Positions 16,519 through 25,070 of a DNA stretch of 64,000 nt are shown piece after piece. The translations under genes were made by a program, and so were the position numbers. The notes under the pieces are model-generated. The model was not told the origin of the DNA, made no database searches, and saw only the letters and a program-made list of their open reading frames with translations. Position 1 is the first letter of the stretch. The number at the start of each line of letters is the position of its first letter. The DNA is from Pseudomonadota bacterium (GTDB taxonomy: Bacteria > Pseudomonadota > Alphaproteobacteria > Rickettsiales > UBA6187): assembly GCA_027620075.1 (NCBI GenBank), contig JAQCEY010000001.1, forward strand, positions 512,718-576,717. Reading direction: 5' to 3'.

Positions 16519-16919
16519 TGCGTTTTGTTTGTGATACTAACGTTATTATAAGTGCTTTGATGATAGGAACGTCGTCTCCTGCAAGAGCCTTGCAGGAGGC
16601 TGAAAAAATGGGTTCTGTTCTTTATTCTACAGACGTTTTAGAAGAGATTTCGACGGTTCTTTCACGTCCTAAATTCTCAAAATATATTGACGAAGAGGAT
16701 ATTACTGGTTTTTTAGCGCGTATTCACCGATCATGGCATAAAATAGCCGTTAATTGCGTTATAACCGATTGCAGGGATAGTAAAGACAACAAGTTTCTTG
16801 AAGTGGCTGTCAGCGGTGATGCTGATATCATTATATCAGGGGATCAGGATTTATTGACGCTTCATCCTTATCGGAATATCAATATTCTTACTCCTGCTGA
16901 CTTTCTTAATACTAAATAA
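16518..16919 (+). CDS. Type II toxin, PIN-domain ribonuclease
   Basis: A 133-residue PIN-domain protein of the COG1569-like group. The acidic metal-binding residues are visible at the N-terminus (VCDTNVIISAL), in the centre (DCRDSKDNKFLEVA) and at SGDADIIISGDQDLL. These proteins cut RNA in a Mg2+-dependent way when freed from the antitoxin. It is coupled by a one-base overlap to the Phd-family antitoxin upstream and appears full length and intact. Confidence 0.88.
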   Translation: MRFVCDTNVIISALMIGTSSPARALQEAEKMGSVLYSTDVLEEISTVLSRPKFSKYIDEEDITGFLARIHRSWHKIAVNCVITDCRDSKDNKFLEVAVSGDADIIISGDQDLLTLHPYRNINILTPADFLNTK

Positions 16920-17393
16920 TCACCGCTCCAACTTATAGCCTGTATCAGGCTCAGGCTCTTGTTCCAAGTCTTGTATGGCCTCGGCGTTTTGGGCTTTTTG
17001 CTTAAATTCTTCGCGTAGCTTGATGAAATCCTGCTGGTTAAGGATGCGAACGGATTCCCGTTCTTGCTCTATTTCGGGCTTATAATCTGGCTTTTCATCT
17101 TTGCTCCAACTTCCAGAATATTGGTGTTCAGGCGGCGTTTCGCTTGCTTCATTTTGTTCTTTGCCAAAGCCTAAAAAATGGCCGATGCGTTGGAAGATAG
17201 ACAGATTGGATTCTGAAACATGTGCTGGCGCGAGCTCTTTTTCCTTTTTGTCGGTAAAATTGGCGCTTGCAAATGATTTAAATCCCAGCATCGGCCGGAC
17301 AATTCGTTTTATAAACCTATGGTCTCCTTCAATCCGATTATTCAGATATTTGTTCTGCCTTATCTCAATTTCAGCCTCTTTATTCAGCCCCAA
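16920..17393 (-). pseudogene. IS6-family transposase tail fused in frame to an unrelated C-terminal segment
   Basis: The first ~45 residues (EIRQNKYLNNRIEGDHRFIK, RPMLGFKSFASA) are the C-terminal catalytic region of IS6/IS26-type transposases. After this the frame continues without a stop into an unrelated, charged 110-residue tail (SIFQRIGHFLGFGKEQN, then glutamate/lysine-rich sequence ending GYKLER). That tail resembles the end of conjugation or relaxase-type proteins, but this is only an impression. The N-terminal transposase part is absent. I regard it as a chance fusion at an IS junction and not a working protein. Confidence 0.6.
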
Positions 17394-17422
17394 CCTTTAT
17401 TAACTGTTAGTAATTGGTTTAA

Positions 17423-17730
17423 TTGCTTTGGCTCAGCTTCAGCTACGGCGCAACCGGTGGCCCTATGTTTATGACCGATGTGGTGGCTAGCGTTTCGGGC
17501 TATGAGCAGTGCAACAGCAAATGGAGCCAGTCCCGCGCTAAATATAATGTGGCATCGGGCATTAAAACCGAAAGCCGGTGGGCAGCACTGATTGCTTTTT
17601 TCCGTGCGCGGCGTGGTAAGGCGGTGGGTTTCCGATTCAAGGATTGGAGCGATTATAAGGCTGAAAACGTTCAAATTGGCGTTGGCGATGATAGCACCAC
17701 TGAGTTTCAGTTGGTAAAGCTCTATCCGTG
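17423..17730 (+). pseudogene. Truncated DUF2460 (TIGR02217) phage/gene-transfer-agent tail protein
   Basis: The forward frame contains GYEQCNSKWSQSRAKYNVAS, AFFRARRGKAVGFRFKDWSDY and a TTEFQLVKLY stretch. These are hallmarks of the DUF2460 distal tail proteins found in lambdoid phages and alphaproteobacterial gene transfer agents. Both ends are wrong: the first residues are not family-like, and at about 17730 the frame runs into an IS21 fragment. With the tail Z gene at 15187 on the opposite strand, this shows a prophage or GTA-like tail cluster broken up by insertion sequences. Confidence 0.75.
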
Positions 17731-18175
17731 CATTTGAGTTCTTTGGAGGCACTCCGGCACGAGGCATTTATGATAATATGCCGACTGCGGTATCAAAGGT
17801 TTTATGTGGCAAGGAGCGCAGGTGGAACCAAAACTTTGCCAGGCTTTGTGCACACTATAGGATTGAGCCGACCGCCTGCCCGATGAGCTGAATCAGGTGT
17901 GCCAACACCTTGAACAACAGACAAATGGGGCAAGGGACTTCGCCCATATATTATCGTATATTCCGATAGAATCAATGGAGTCCGTTACGGCAGCCTGCAC
18001 TGAGGCATTAAAATCTAAAGCCATAAGCAAGGATGTAATACTCAACATTCTACAAAGGAAGAGTGATACAGTTGATAGTGAAGCTGATGCCAATATTATC
18101 CACCTGCCTCTAAAGCATGTTCCAAGAGCTGACTGTAATGCCTATAACTTTTTATTATCAGGAGTATCGGCATGA
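17731..18175 (+). pseudogene. IS21 transposase IstA remnant (two joined pieces)
   Basis: The first piece (to about 17880) encodes AFEFFGGTPARGIYDNMPTA and YRIEPTAC from the IstA catalytic core. The sequence then jumps to the C-terminal end of IstA (FAHILSYIPIESMESVTAAC, then ALKSKAISKDVILNIL), leaving out about 200 residues. The end overlaps the start of istB by four bases, as in intact IS21 elements. The internal deletion makes it inactive. It differs clearly from the IstA fragment at 13131, so two IS21 elements contributed. Confidence 0.8.
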
Positions 18176-18909
18176 CAGAATCCACACGGGACGATATATT
18201 TAAGTCCATGAAGTCCATCAGGTTGTTTGGTATGATAGATGCGTATGATGAGGTAATATCGGATGCGGTAAAACGCAAAAGTACCATAGCTTCAACTCTG
18301 CACCAGTTACTAAAATCAGAGATCAAAAGCAGGAAACTCAAATCCATTCAGACGAGAATGAAAGCTGCGAAGTTCCCTAAGAGCAAAGATTTAAATGACT
18401 TTGTTTTTAGCGATACACCAATAAACTCAGAACAGGTTATGCATCTTTATACTGGCGAATTTGTTAAAACATCCAGAAACATAATCATGGTAGGAGGCCC
18501 CGGCACAGGCAAAACCCACTTGGCTGTCGCAATAGCCTCCAAAGCTGCAAGGGATGGCTGTAAGGTAAGATTCTTCAACCTAGTAGACCTTGCCAATCAG
18601 CTTGAACGCGAGAAACTGGACGGGCAATCCGGCAAACTGGCAAAGCAGATGGAAAAAATCGACATCCTTGTACTTGATGAACTAGGATATCTACCGCCGG
18701 CAAAAAACAGCGGACAGCTTATCTTCCATCTGCTGTCAAAAATACACCAGAAAACATCGCTGATAATAACTACAAACCTTACCTTTGGCGAATGGGGAAC
18801 TGTGTTTATCGACAAAAAAATGACCACAGCACTACTGGACAGGGTCTGTCACAACTGCGACATCGTTGAGACAGGTAATGACAGCTATCGCATGAAAAAG
18901 CGTAAATAA
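18172..18909 (+). CDS. istB: IS21-family helper ATPase IstB
   Basis: A 245-residue IstB, the AAA+ partner that directs IS21 transposition. The Walker A ([13 protein letters not shown]), Walker B ([12 protein letters not shown]) and sensor region ([13 protein letters not shown]) are all intact. It appears full length, but its partner transposase IstA is deleted, so it cannot move the element alone. The element's right end lies at about 19076. Confidence 0.93.
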   Translation: MTESTRDDIFKSMKSIRLFGMIDAYDEVISDAVKRKSTIASTLHQLLKSEIKSRKLKSIQTRMKAAKFPKSKDLNDFVFSDTPINSEQVMHLYTGEFVKTSRNIIMVGGPGTGKTHLAVAIASKAARDGCKVRFFNLVDLANQLEREKLDGQSGKLAKQMEKIDILVLDELGYLPPAKNSGQLIFHLLSKIHQKTSLIITTNLTFGEWGTVFIDKKMTTALLDRVCHNCDIVETGNDSYRMKKRK

Positions 18910-19039
18910 ACGACAGTTCTTAACACAAAAAAGGGTTGGCACGCACAGGATAAATGAAAGTCTAGCTAACCAATCCTTTTTTTATCCAAAACCAGTAATT
19001 CAATATGTAATAAATATAACACCTAAACCAACGCTATAG

Positions 19040-19081
19040 GTGGGTCAATTTTGGACGCATAAAGTGGGTCAATTTTAAATG
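19040..19081. mobile_element. Right end of the IS21-type element
   Basis: Two direct copies of GTGGGTCAATTTT (19040-19052 and 19064-19076) lie after istB. Multiple short repeats at the termini are typical of IS21. The sequence beyond about 19081 reads as the inside of a formyltransferase gene, marking the insertion junction. Confidence 0.65.
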
Positions 19082-19540
19082 CGGGTTGACATTCATATAT
19101 CATATTTGCCTTTTAATCGAGGTGCCGACCCGAATTTTTGGTCGTTATTTGATGGAACCCGGTTCGGTGTAACTATCCATTACCTTGATGAAGGCATTGA
19201 TACCGGCGATATAATAGTGCGGAGAAAAGTAGAGTTTGATATAGAAAACGACACCCTAGCCACATCATATAACAAATTGCACGATGAGATGGTTAAGATG
19301 TTCGAGGATAATATGGAAGATATACTATCCGGTAAATGCCCTGCAACCAAGCAATCGGGCAAAGGGACATATCATAACTCTAAATACAAGAATGAAATAT
19401 TTGAACAATTATCAAACAAGCGTGAAAATGTCTGGGATACACCTATAAAAGAAGTAATGCAGCTAGGTGATTCATTAAATGAAAATGACAAAGGACAGTT
19501 TGATCGGGTTTTTGGGTTAAATGATATTAAGACCGGTTAA
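19082..19540 (+). pseudogene. 5'-truncated formyltransferase-family gene
   Basis: The sequence ISYLPFNRGADPNFWSLFDG followed by FGVTIHYLDEGIDTGDII is the second half of a formyl transferase catalytic domain (Met-tRNA formyltransferase-like fold, often sugar formyltransferases); HYLDEGIDTGDI is the hallmark. The N-terminal half, with the folate-binding and catalytic Asn-His region, is cut away by the IS21 end. It marks the right border of the accessory region. It has no visible promoter and is presumably dead. Confidence 0.8.
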
Positions 19541-19681
19541 AATAATAATTCTAACTTCAAAAGTTCAATTCATAAACGGATTTGTAACATTACCCGTTAA
19601 ATCGTAAAATAATGAAAAAATATCAGGCAACTTTTGATTCAGGTTCTTGTGTTAGTGTCCTCTAACCCTTTCATCTACAGA

Positions 19682-20785
19682 TCAATCCTTCTCCTGACTT
19701 TTCTCATTATTACTCTTAACCTTAGCACCGTTAGAAGGAGTATTAGACTTTCTGATAACATTTTTCAGCTTTTCAATTCTTTGCTTTTCCAGATCCATTC
19801 TAAGCTTTTTATACATCTGACTTCTTCTACGCAACTTTTCAAGCTTAGTTAATCCTTCTTCCTTCATATTAAGATAATTTATATCAGAATTATTTTTGGT
19901 AAGCACTTCAAAAATATTCTCGAAATCTTCATACGGCTCTTCTTTTCTTTGAATATAATCCTCTATAACCTCTTTACCTAATGCAGGGTCTTCAAATTGC
20001 CATATTTTTTTCATAGCACCTTCCATTATCATGGAATAAACAGCCATTTCAATAGCCTGTTGCACCGCCAGTTGCGGAGGTTCGTTTACAGTCACTCCCG
20101 ACTCTATCTCAAGCAACTTATCCACACTTAAAAACTTAAAAACACCTGCAGAGATAGCCGCAGAATAAACAGTTTTAGCAGTATTTACCGATAAAAGAAC
20201 CTCACCGTTTTTTACGCTTACAGCCCTTAAATACACCGTAACAACGTCCTGCCTATACTGCGTATTGCCGCCGATACCCAGATATCTTGCACCAAGACCG
20301 CCTGTTAACAGGTCGCTTTCATATGATACGATTCCACCTTCTAAAATAACCCCCGCATATAGCATAGGAGGAAGAGGTGCTATACTCCTGCCGTCAGTAG
20401 GTTTATATTGTTGCCTCATCTTGGCTATTATATTCCTCTCCTGAACCAGATTGGCAAGATTTTCTCTTTCTAATACCGTAAACCAACCCTGCTCTCCGGC
20501 ATCATACAATGCCTGATTAAGTATGGCCAATCCTCCTTGAGTAACGGCTCTAGAATATTCGCTGAAATTAGAGTTCGGTTTATGCTGACCTGTTTGATCC
20601 ATAAATTTATACGTCGATATCACGGTTTTGTTTTTCGACCTAGGCAACTGCTTTAATAGCGTACCTGCATAGGTTGCTCTGGAAATCTGCGGAGGCTCAG
20701 AACCAAAATCGAACGGTGATACACCTGAAGCACATGATGACAAAATTAACATTGCCACAATGATGTGGAAAAAAGACTTTTTCAT
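19682..20785 (-). CDS. csgG: CsgG-like outer-membrane secretion lipoprotein
   Basis: 367 residues. The N-terminal signal ends in a lipobox (ILSSC), giving an outer-membrane lipoprotein. The CsgG core follows (LKQLPRSKNKTVISTYKFMD, DQTGQHKPN, WFTVLERENLANLVQERNII, LLTGGLGARYLGIGG, YRQDVVTVYLRAVSVKNGEV), covering about residues 40-285. In E. coli nine CsgG subunits form the pore that exports curli fibre subunits. A charged coiled-coil tail of about 80 residues (290-367) is not found in E. coli CsgG. It lies 23 bases after csgF in the same direction. No csgA, csgB or csgE is visible here. Confidence 0.9.
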   Translation of the reverse strand: MKKSFFHIIVAMLILSSCASGVSPFDFGSEPPQISRATYAGTLLKQLPRSKNKTVISTYKFMDQTGQHKPNSNFSEYSRAVTQGGLAILNQALYDAGEQGWFTVLERENLANLVQERNIIAKMRQQYKPTDGRSIAPLPPMLYAGVILEGGIVSYESDLLTGGLGARYLGIGGNTQYRQDVVTVYLRAVSVKNGEVLLSVNTAKTVYSAAISAGVFKFLSVDKLLEIESGVTVNEPPQLAVQQAIEMAVYSMIMEGAMKKIWQFEDPALGKEVIEDYIQRKEEPYEDFENIFEVLTKNNSDINYLNMKEEGLTKLEKLRRRSQMYKKLRMDLEKQRIEKLKNVIRKSNTPSNGAKVKSNNEKSQEKD

Positions 20786-20808
20786 ATTACTATCTATATA
20801 TTGATTAT

Positions 20809-21243
20809 TTATTGTCCGGCGGTAGCAGGTAAAATGATGTTTGTTGTTCCACCGGTTGTAAGATCGGTTAAATCTATTGATACATTCGTACCGTCATTTG
20901 CGAAGAATATCTGTGTATCACCGATAAGGAAGCTACCCGAATCTTGAGCATTTTCACCTAATATCGAATCGGCAATGTCCTGAGAAAGACGGCTTAACAA
21001 ACTTCTTTGAATTGTTCTGGAAAAATCGTCCAGAGGATCTCTTGAAGGTATTGAAGTTCTTGCCGAAGTAAATGACTTTTGCTCATTAGCAAGACCGATT
21101 AGGTGACTGCTATTAAAAGGATTTCCGCCAAAAGACGGGTTTGTAGGCTGATATGTTAAGGGGCTGGCACTGCTAACTAATGAAAATAAAGATATCGCAC
21201 TTGACGATAAAACTACGAAAACTGACTGTAATAAACGGTTCAT
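20809..21243 (-). CDS. csgF: CsgF-like curli assembly factor
   Basis: 144 residues with a Sec signal peptide (cleavage near ...SLVSSA). The mature N-terminus, SPLTYQPTNPSFGGNPFNSS, is the segment that in E. coli CsgF inserts into the CsgG pore. The C-terminal part (DTQIFFANDGTNVSIDLTDL, TTNIILP) also follows the family pattern. It is the first gene of a two-gene unit with csgG. CsgF normally couples secretion to fibre nucleation at the cell surface, so a surface amyloid or other secreted substrate encoded elsewhere is expected. Confidence 0.88.
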   Translation of the reverse strand: MNRLLQSVFVVLSSSAISLFSLVSSASPLTYQPTNPSFGGNPFNSSHLIGLANEQKSFTSARTSIPSRDPLDDFSRTIQRSLLSRLSQDIADSILGENAQDSGSFLIGDTQIFFANDGTNVSIDLTDLTTGGTTNIILPATAGQ

Positions 21244-21426
21244 TTATGTATCTCGCTTGAATTTTTATGATATTTTTATGCTTTTGCTAAAGCTGATAAC
21301 ACAAAAAACTATGGACTACAACAAATTAATTTAATTTATTAATCTTTAAAAACTAAAAAATTAACCTAATTACACCTATAGTAAATTCTAAATTTTAACA
21401 TTTCTAACTATAGTATTTCTAAAACC

Positions 21427-22038
21427 TTAACTTTTTCCAAGCTCCCTTAAGCCGTCACGTATCAGAATGTCTATGGGTGCATTGTCGTTTTGTGCTGCTA
21501 TTTTTGTGATTACGTTATATGCATCGGAACGACCATAGCCCAGATTAACCAGAGCGGAAATTGCATCATTTATATTCTTGTTAGATTCCATTATGTTATT
21601 TGTATAATCACCCGTTATTATTGTAGGTGATGATGAATATTCAAACTTGCCTTTTAGCTCGGTAATTATGCGTTCTGCCAATTTGGGGCCTACGCCTGAA
21701 ACTGACTTGAAAGCCGACTTATCTTTTGCAGCTATTGCATTTGCAAGCTGTGCGGGCGATAACACGGATAATATAGCAAGTGCAACTTTTACGCCGACAC
21801 CGCTTATTTTTGTTATGGTACGGAAAGTTTCCTGCTCATCGATGGTAGAAAAGCCAAAAAGATGTATGTGGTCTTCACGAACATGGGTTTCGATATGTAA
21901 AGACGCAGCTTCCCCTTTAGCAGGCAAATTACGCAACGTGTTGGCGGAACAAAAAACCCCATAGCCGACACCGCCCACATCGATTATCACCGAGTCGGTA
22001 TCTATTGTGTCTATTCGTCCTTTAAGCTTTTTTATCAT
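21427..22038 (-). CDS. ruvA: Holliday junction DNA helicase RuvA
   Basis: 203 residues, normal for RuvA, the tetramer that binds Holliday junctions and recruits RuvB. Visible parts are the N-terminal OB domain (MIKKLKGRIDTIDTDSVIID, GVGYGVFCS), the helix-hairpin-helix region (ISGVGVKVALAILSVLSP, VSGVGPKLAERII) and the C-terminal RuvB-contacting domain (ALVNLGYGRSDAYNVI). It is downstream of ruvC in the same direction, separated by a 178-base gap that holds a palindromic repeat. ruvB lies 7.7 kb away on the other strand. Confidence 0.96.
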   Translation of the reverse strand: MIKKLKGRIDTIDTDSVIIDVGGVGYGVFCSANTLRNLPAKGEAASLHIETHVREDHIHLFGFSTIDEQETFRTITKISGVGVKVALAILSVLSPAQLANAIAAKDKSAFKSVSGVGPKLAERIITELKGKFEYSSSPTIITGDYTNNIMESNKNINDAISALVNLGYGRSDAYNVITKIAAQNDNAPIDILIRDGLRELGKS

Positions 22039-22074
22039 GTTAATGCCTTTGTGTTTTTTGTAAGTATAGTAAAC

Positions 22075-22195
22075 TTGAATTTACTATGACCGTTATTGTC
22101 ATCCCCCGAATTTTCGTAGAAAATTATAGGGGGATCTCGTGCCATTTACAGAAGATCCCCGAACAAGTCGGGGATGACAATATAAGTAAATTCAA
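22075..22195. repeat. Nested palindromic repeat between ruvC and ruvA
   Basis: Outer arms TTGAATTTACT / AGTAAATTCAA (22075-22085 and 22185-22195) enclose TTGTCATCC / GGATGACAA (22096-22104 and 22172-22180). These in turn enclose two hairpins of the CCCC-GAATTTTC...GAAAATTAT-GGGG type. It belongs to the TGTCAT/ATGACA repeat family and may reduce read-through from ruvC into ruvA. Confidence 0.8.
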
Positions 22196-22215
22196 TGCCA
22201 GATTATAAAAGCTTA

Positions 22216-22710
22216 TTACACTGTTTCAAGCAACTTATTAATTGCACTATGCTGGCAGTGACATATAGCAACTGCAAGAGCGTCTGCCGCATCTTCACTT
22301 TTTATAACGGCTCTTGGTAATAATGTCTTTACCATCATGGCTATTTGTGATTTTTCAGCCCTTCCAGCACCTACAATGGTTTTTTTTACTAAAGTTGCGG
22401 CATACTCATAAGGATTAAGACCGTTTAACGAGCAGGTTAAAATAGCTGCACCACGTGCATGACCGAGCTTTAAGGAAGAGAGGGGATTTTTATTTACAAA
22501 GGTTTCTTCAATAGCACACTGGTCGGGATTATAAGCTTTGATAACTTCCTGTAAACCGTTTTTTATTGTTAGAAGTCTTAAAGCCAGACTCTCTTTAGGG
22601 TTTGAGCTTATTACCCCGCAGGCAATGAATGAGATTTTATTATCTTGTTTTGATATAACTCCCCAACCTGTGTGACCGAGTCCGGGGTCTATGCCTAATA
22701 TTTTATTCAT
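22216..22710 (-). CDS. ruvC: Crossover junction endodeoxyribonuclease RuvC
   Basis: 164 residues, the Holliday junction resolvase. The first catalytic Asp is in ILGIDPGLGHTGWGV, the Glu is in CAIEETFVNKNP, and the C-terminal acidic pair is in SEDAADALAVAICH. Length and motifs are standard. It is transcribed leftward toward ruvA with a repeat between them. Confidence 0.96.
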   Translation of the reverse strand: MNKILGIDPGLGHTGWGVISKQDNKISFIACGVISSNPKESLALRLLTIKNGLQEVIKAYNPDQCAIEETFVNKNPLSSLKLGHARGAAILTCSLNGLNPYEYAATLVKKTIVGAGRAEKSQIAMMVKTLLPRAVIKSEDAADALAVAICHCQHSAINKLLETV

Positions 22711-22770
22711 TTGTTGTTGATATTAAAATTTATATATATATACAAAGCTTGCTTTAAACTTTAAGTTGTT

Positions 22771-23391
22771 TTGTTTAACAACATCAAACACATACTAACG
22801 ATTAATTTTAGGTATTACTATGAATTTTTTTTAAAACACATTTTTGTTGCATCATTTTGTGCATTATTAACTGCTTGCGGCTCAACTTCATCTTTGAAGT
22901 CTGCATCAGTAGAAGACACTAAAAAGATTGATCTTTCTGATTATGAAGTTGTTTTTGTCCAAGATTTTGAAAATAAAATACCCGGTTCTAGCTCAAGTGC
23001 TTTGGTTGACTTAGCCGGTAAAAATTATGCTGATAAAATAGCACACAAGCTTGACCTTGCAGGAGTATTTGAAAAAGTGAGCAGAGAGCCGGTAGATGGA
23101 AAAGCATTGGTTGTTGCAGGAGATATAACTGAATATGATGACGGTAATGCAGCATTAAGAATGATGATAGGGTTTACAGCCGGAAATGCTAACTTTAATG
23201 CTGACGTATATGTTATTGACAATGAAACTAAAGAGCGTTTAGGTCATATAGCGGTTGATAAGAATAGCTGGGCTTTGGGTGGTGCTATTGCTATGAGTCA
23301 AAATGCTAACGTATTAATGGAAGACTCTGTTAGTAAAGTAGTTTCACAAATAACCGGTGCGAAAACTACCCCTGTAGCATCAAATGAATAA
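22771..23391 (+). CDS. DUF4410-like lipoprotein; start disturbed by a T8 tract
   Basis: As an uninterrupted frame it can only start at TTG 22771, giving an awkward N-terminus. A well-placed ATG at 22820, with AGG seven bases upstream, begins MNFF but meets TAA because the following T tract has eight bases. With nine, the product would read MNFFLKHIFVASFCALLTAC, a perfect lipoprotein signal. The mature part (residues after Cys) resembles DUF4410 envelope lipoproteins: VVFVQDFENK, LVVAGDITEYDDGNAALRMM, FNADVYVIDNETKERLGHI. Either RNA polymerase slips on the T8 tract, the gene was recently frameshifted, or there is a sequencing error. A terminator follows. Confidence 0.7.
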   Translation: MFNNIKHILTINFRYYYEFFLKHIFVASFCALLTACGSTSSLKSASVEDTKKIDLSDYEVVFVQDFENKIPGSSSSALVDLAGKNYADKIAHKLDLAGVFEKVSREPVDGKALVVAGDITEYDDGNAALRMMIGFTAGNANFNADVYVIDNETKERLGHIAVDKNSWALGGAIAMSQNANVLMEDSVSKVVSQITGAKTTPVASNE

Positions 23392-23413
23392 AAATAAATT
23401 ATAATTACCAAAT

Positions 23414-23451
23414 AAAAAAAGTCCGGCTTCTAAATGTTGCCGGACTTTTTT
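23414..23451. terminator. Bidirectional intrinsic terminator
   Basis: AAAAAAAGTCCGGC-N11-GCCGGACTTTTTT: a 7-bp GC-rich stem (23421-23427 and 23439-23445) flanked by A- and T-runs. It serves both the lipoprotein gene and the converging yebC gene. Confidence 0.9.
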
Positions 23452-24196
23452 ATGCCAACATTTCCGCTATTTCATCAGGGATAGTAAAGCTGCCATATAC
23501 TTCCTGAACATCGTCATCATCTTCGAGGTTCTCAATAAGTTTAATTACCTTTTCTGCTTTTTCTAAATCCAGTTCAACAGGGTCTTTTGGTCTCCAGCCA
23601 AGTTTGGACGATTCAGCCTCGCCAAATTTTTGCTCCAATATATCACGGACTTCAGCGAAATTATCAGGGCTGCATATTATAACATGGGTTTCGTCATCTG
23701 ATTCAACGTCATCAGCTCCGGCGAGTGCCGCCTCTTCAAAAATCTCGTCAGGCGATGCGATATCAGCTTTGTATTCAATCATTCCTGCCTGATCGAACAT
23801 AAAGTTAACGCTGCCGTTCTCGCCAAGATTTCCGCCTGCTTTTGTAAATATTGAACGGACGTTCCCTGCGGTGCGGTTTTTATTATCCGTAAGCGTTTCT
23901 ACAATAACGGCAACTCCTCCGGCGGAATAACCCTCATATCTCATTTCTTCATAGTTCTCGCCTTCAATAACGCCGGAGCCTTTTTTAACGGCAGTGTCTA
24001 TCCTGTCTTTTGGAACACCGTTCTTTCTGGCTGCTGCCAAAGCCGCCCTTAATCTCGGATTAAAATCCGGATCAGGCTGACCTATGCCTGCTGCAACCTG
24101 TATTTCCTTTGTAAGCTTGCTGAACTCTTTAGCACGTTTTGCATCCTGCCCTGCTTTCCTATGTTTTATGTTTGCCCACTTTGAATGACCTGCCAT
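23450..24196 (-). CDS. yebC: YebC/TACO1-family translation/transcription regulator
   Basis: 248 residues from the canonical MAGHSKWANIKHRKAGQDAK start at 24196; an upstream ATG at 24265 would add 23 unrelated residues. Typical YebC features are the N-terminal helical bundle, the PKDRIDTAVKKGSG and YEGYSAGGVAVIVE segments, and an acidic C-terminus. Recent work ties this family to relief of ribosome stalling at proline stretches as well as to regulation. It is convergent with the lipoprotein gene and shares its terminator. Confidence 0.94.
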   Translation of the reverse strand: MAGHSKWANIKHRKAGQDAKRAKEFSKLTKEIQVAAGIGQPDPDFNPRLRAALAAARKNGVPKDRIDTAVKKGSGVIEGENYEEMRYEGYSAGGVAVIVETLTDNKNRTAGNVRSIFTKAGGNLGENGSVNFMFDQAGMIEYKADIASPDEIFEEAALAGADDVESDDETHVIICSPDNFAEVRDILEQKFGEAESSKLGWRPKDPVELDLEKAEKVIKLIENLEDDDDVQEVYGSFTIPDEIAEMLA

Positions 24197-24271
24197 TTCT
24201 TCTGCTCGTATTTTTTGGTATATATAAAGGGTACGCATATAAGCATAAAGCGGCATAAAATGCAAATATTA

Positions 24272-24865
24272 CTATTCTTCATTTGCTTGGTTTAATCTTC
24301 TAATAATCCTCTCTTCGGTAATTACATAATCAAGAGGAACGTCATTTTCTCCGGTTGGAAGCTCGTCTTCTTGTTGAAATGAATACCCATAACCTATTGA
24401 TGTAAAGTTGTTTCCTGTCGACTTGAGGTTTTTTAGCGTCTTGTCATAAAATCCGCCACCATAACCGAGCCTGTTCAGTTTTTTATCAAATGCTATAAAA
24501 GGTACGATTATAATATCAGGCTTTACAACTTCACCATCGGGTTCCTGTAGCTTAAAGAAGCTGCTTTGTATTAGTTTATCACCATATTGCCATTTTTTAA
24601 AGTCAAGTGGCAAGTCTTTACCTTTTATTACCGGAAGGCAGGTGGTGATTCCTTTTGAAGCGAGCTGTTTTAAAAGCTCTAGCGTTCCAAGCTCGTTATT
24701 TGCGGGGTAATAAGCACTTACTATGTTTTTAGGGCTTAAACTTATATTCTCTAAGAATATTTTTGCAGCATTTTTCTCAGCTTCTTCTTTAACAGATGTT
24801 GGAACTTTATCCCTAATTTGCCGAAATTTCGTTCTGAAGGTTTCTTTTATGGCTTTATTAGACAT
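24272..24865 (-). CDS. 5-formyltetrahydrofolate cyclo-ligase
   Basis: 197 residues. The family signature RLGYGGGFYDKTL is present near residue 130, and the N-terminal RTKFRQIRDKV with later YYPANNELGT are typical. It converts 5-formyl-THF to 5,10-methenyl-THF using ATP. It lies directly downstream of the 6S RNA and zapA, the conserved zapA-ssrS-ygfA arrangement seen widely in proteobacteria. Confidence 0.93.
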   Translation of the reverse strand: MSNKAIKETFRTKFRQIRDKVPTSVKEEAEKNAAKIFLENISLSPKNIVSAYYPANNELGTLELLKQLASKGITTCLPVIKGKDLPLDFKKWQYGDKLIQSSFFKLQEPDGEVVKPDIIIVPFIAFDKKLNRLGYGGGFYDKTLKNLKSTGNNFTSIGYGYSFQQEDELPTGENDVPLDYVITEERIIRRLNQANEE

Positions 24866-24894
24866 TTAGTTCAGCCTATTGAAGTAAAGTGGTT

Positions 24895-25060
24895 AGAATG
24901 GGAACCGCAGAAGCCGTAGATAAACTTGAGTCGCCATGAGACCAAGTTCGTACAAAATTAACCATGTAACCGGAACACGTTCCGGACAGTGACAGTTATA
25001 TCAAAAAAAGTATCGCCTCTGGGAATACGTTATCTTACGAACCAAGCAGCACTCCCATCC
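24895..25060 (-). ncRNA. ssrS: 6S RNA
   Basis: The 205-base gap between zapA and the 5-formyl-THF cyclo-ligase gene holds a structured RNA in the same direction. The 5' part (GGGAGTGCTGCTTGGTTCG) can close against the 3' part (CTACGGCTTCTGCGGTTCCC), which is the usual 3' end of alphaproteobacterial 6S RNA. A central GC-rich hairpin CCGGAACGTGTTCCGG is present. 6S RNA sequesters sigma-70 RNA polymerase in stationary phase. The exact ends are estimated from pairing. Confidence 0.85.
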
Positions 25061-25070
25061 TTCTTATATT

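Noticed and set aside
20765..21243. Curlin subunit identity for the 144-residue gene
   Set aside because: It lacks curlin repeats and has the CsgF N-terminal pore-insertion segment, so CsgF is the better call.
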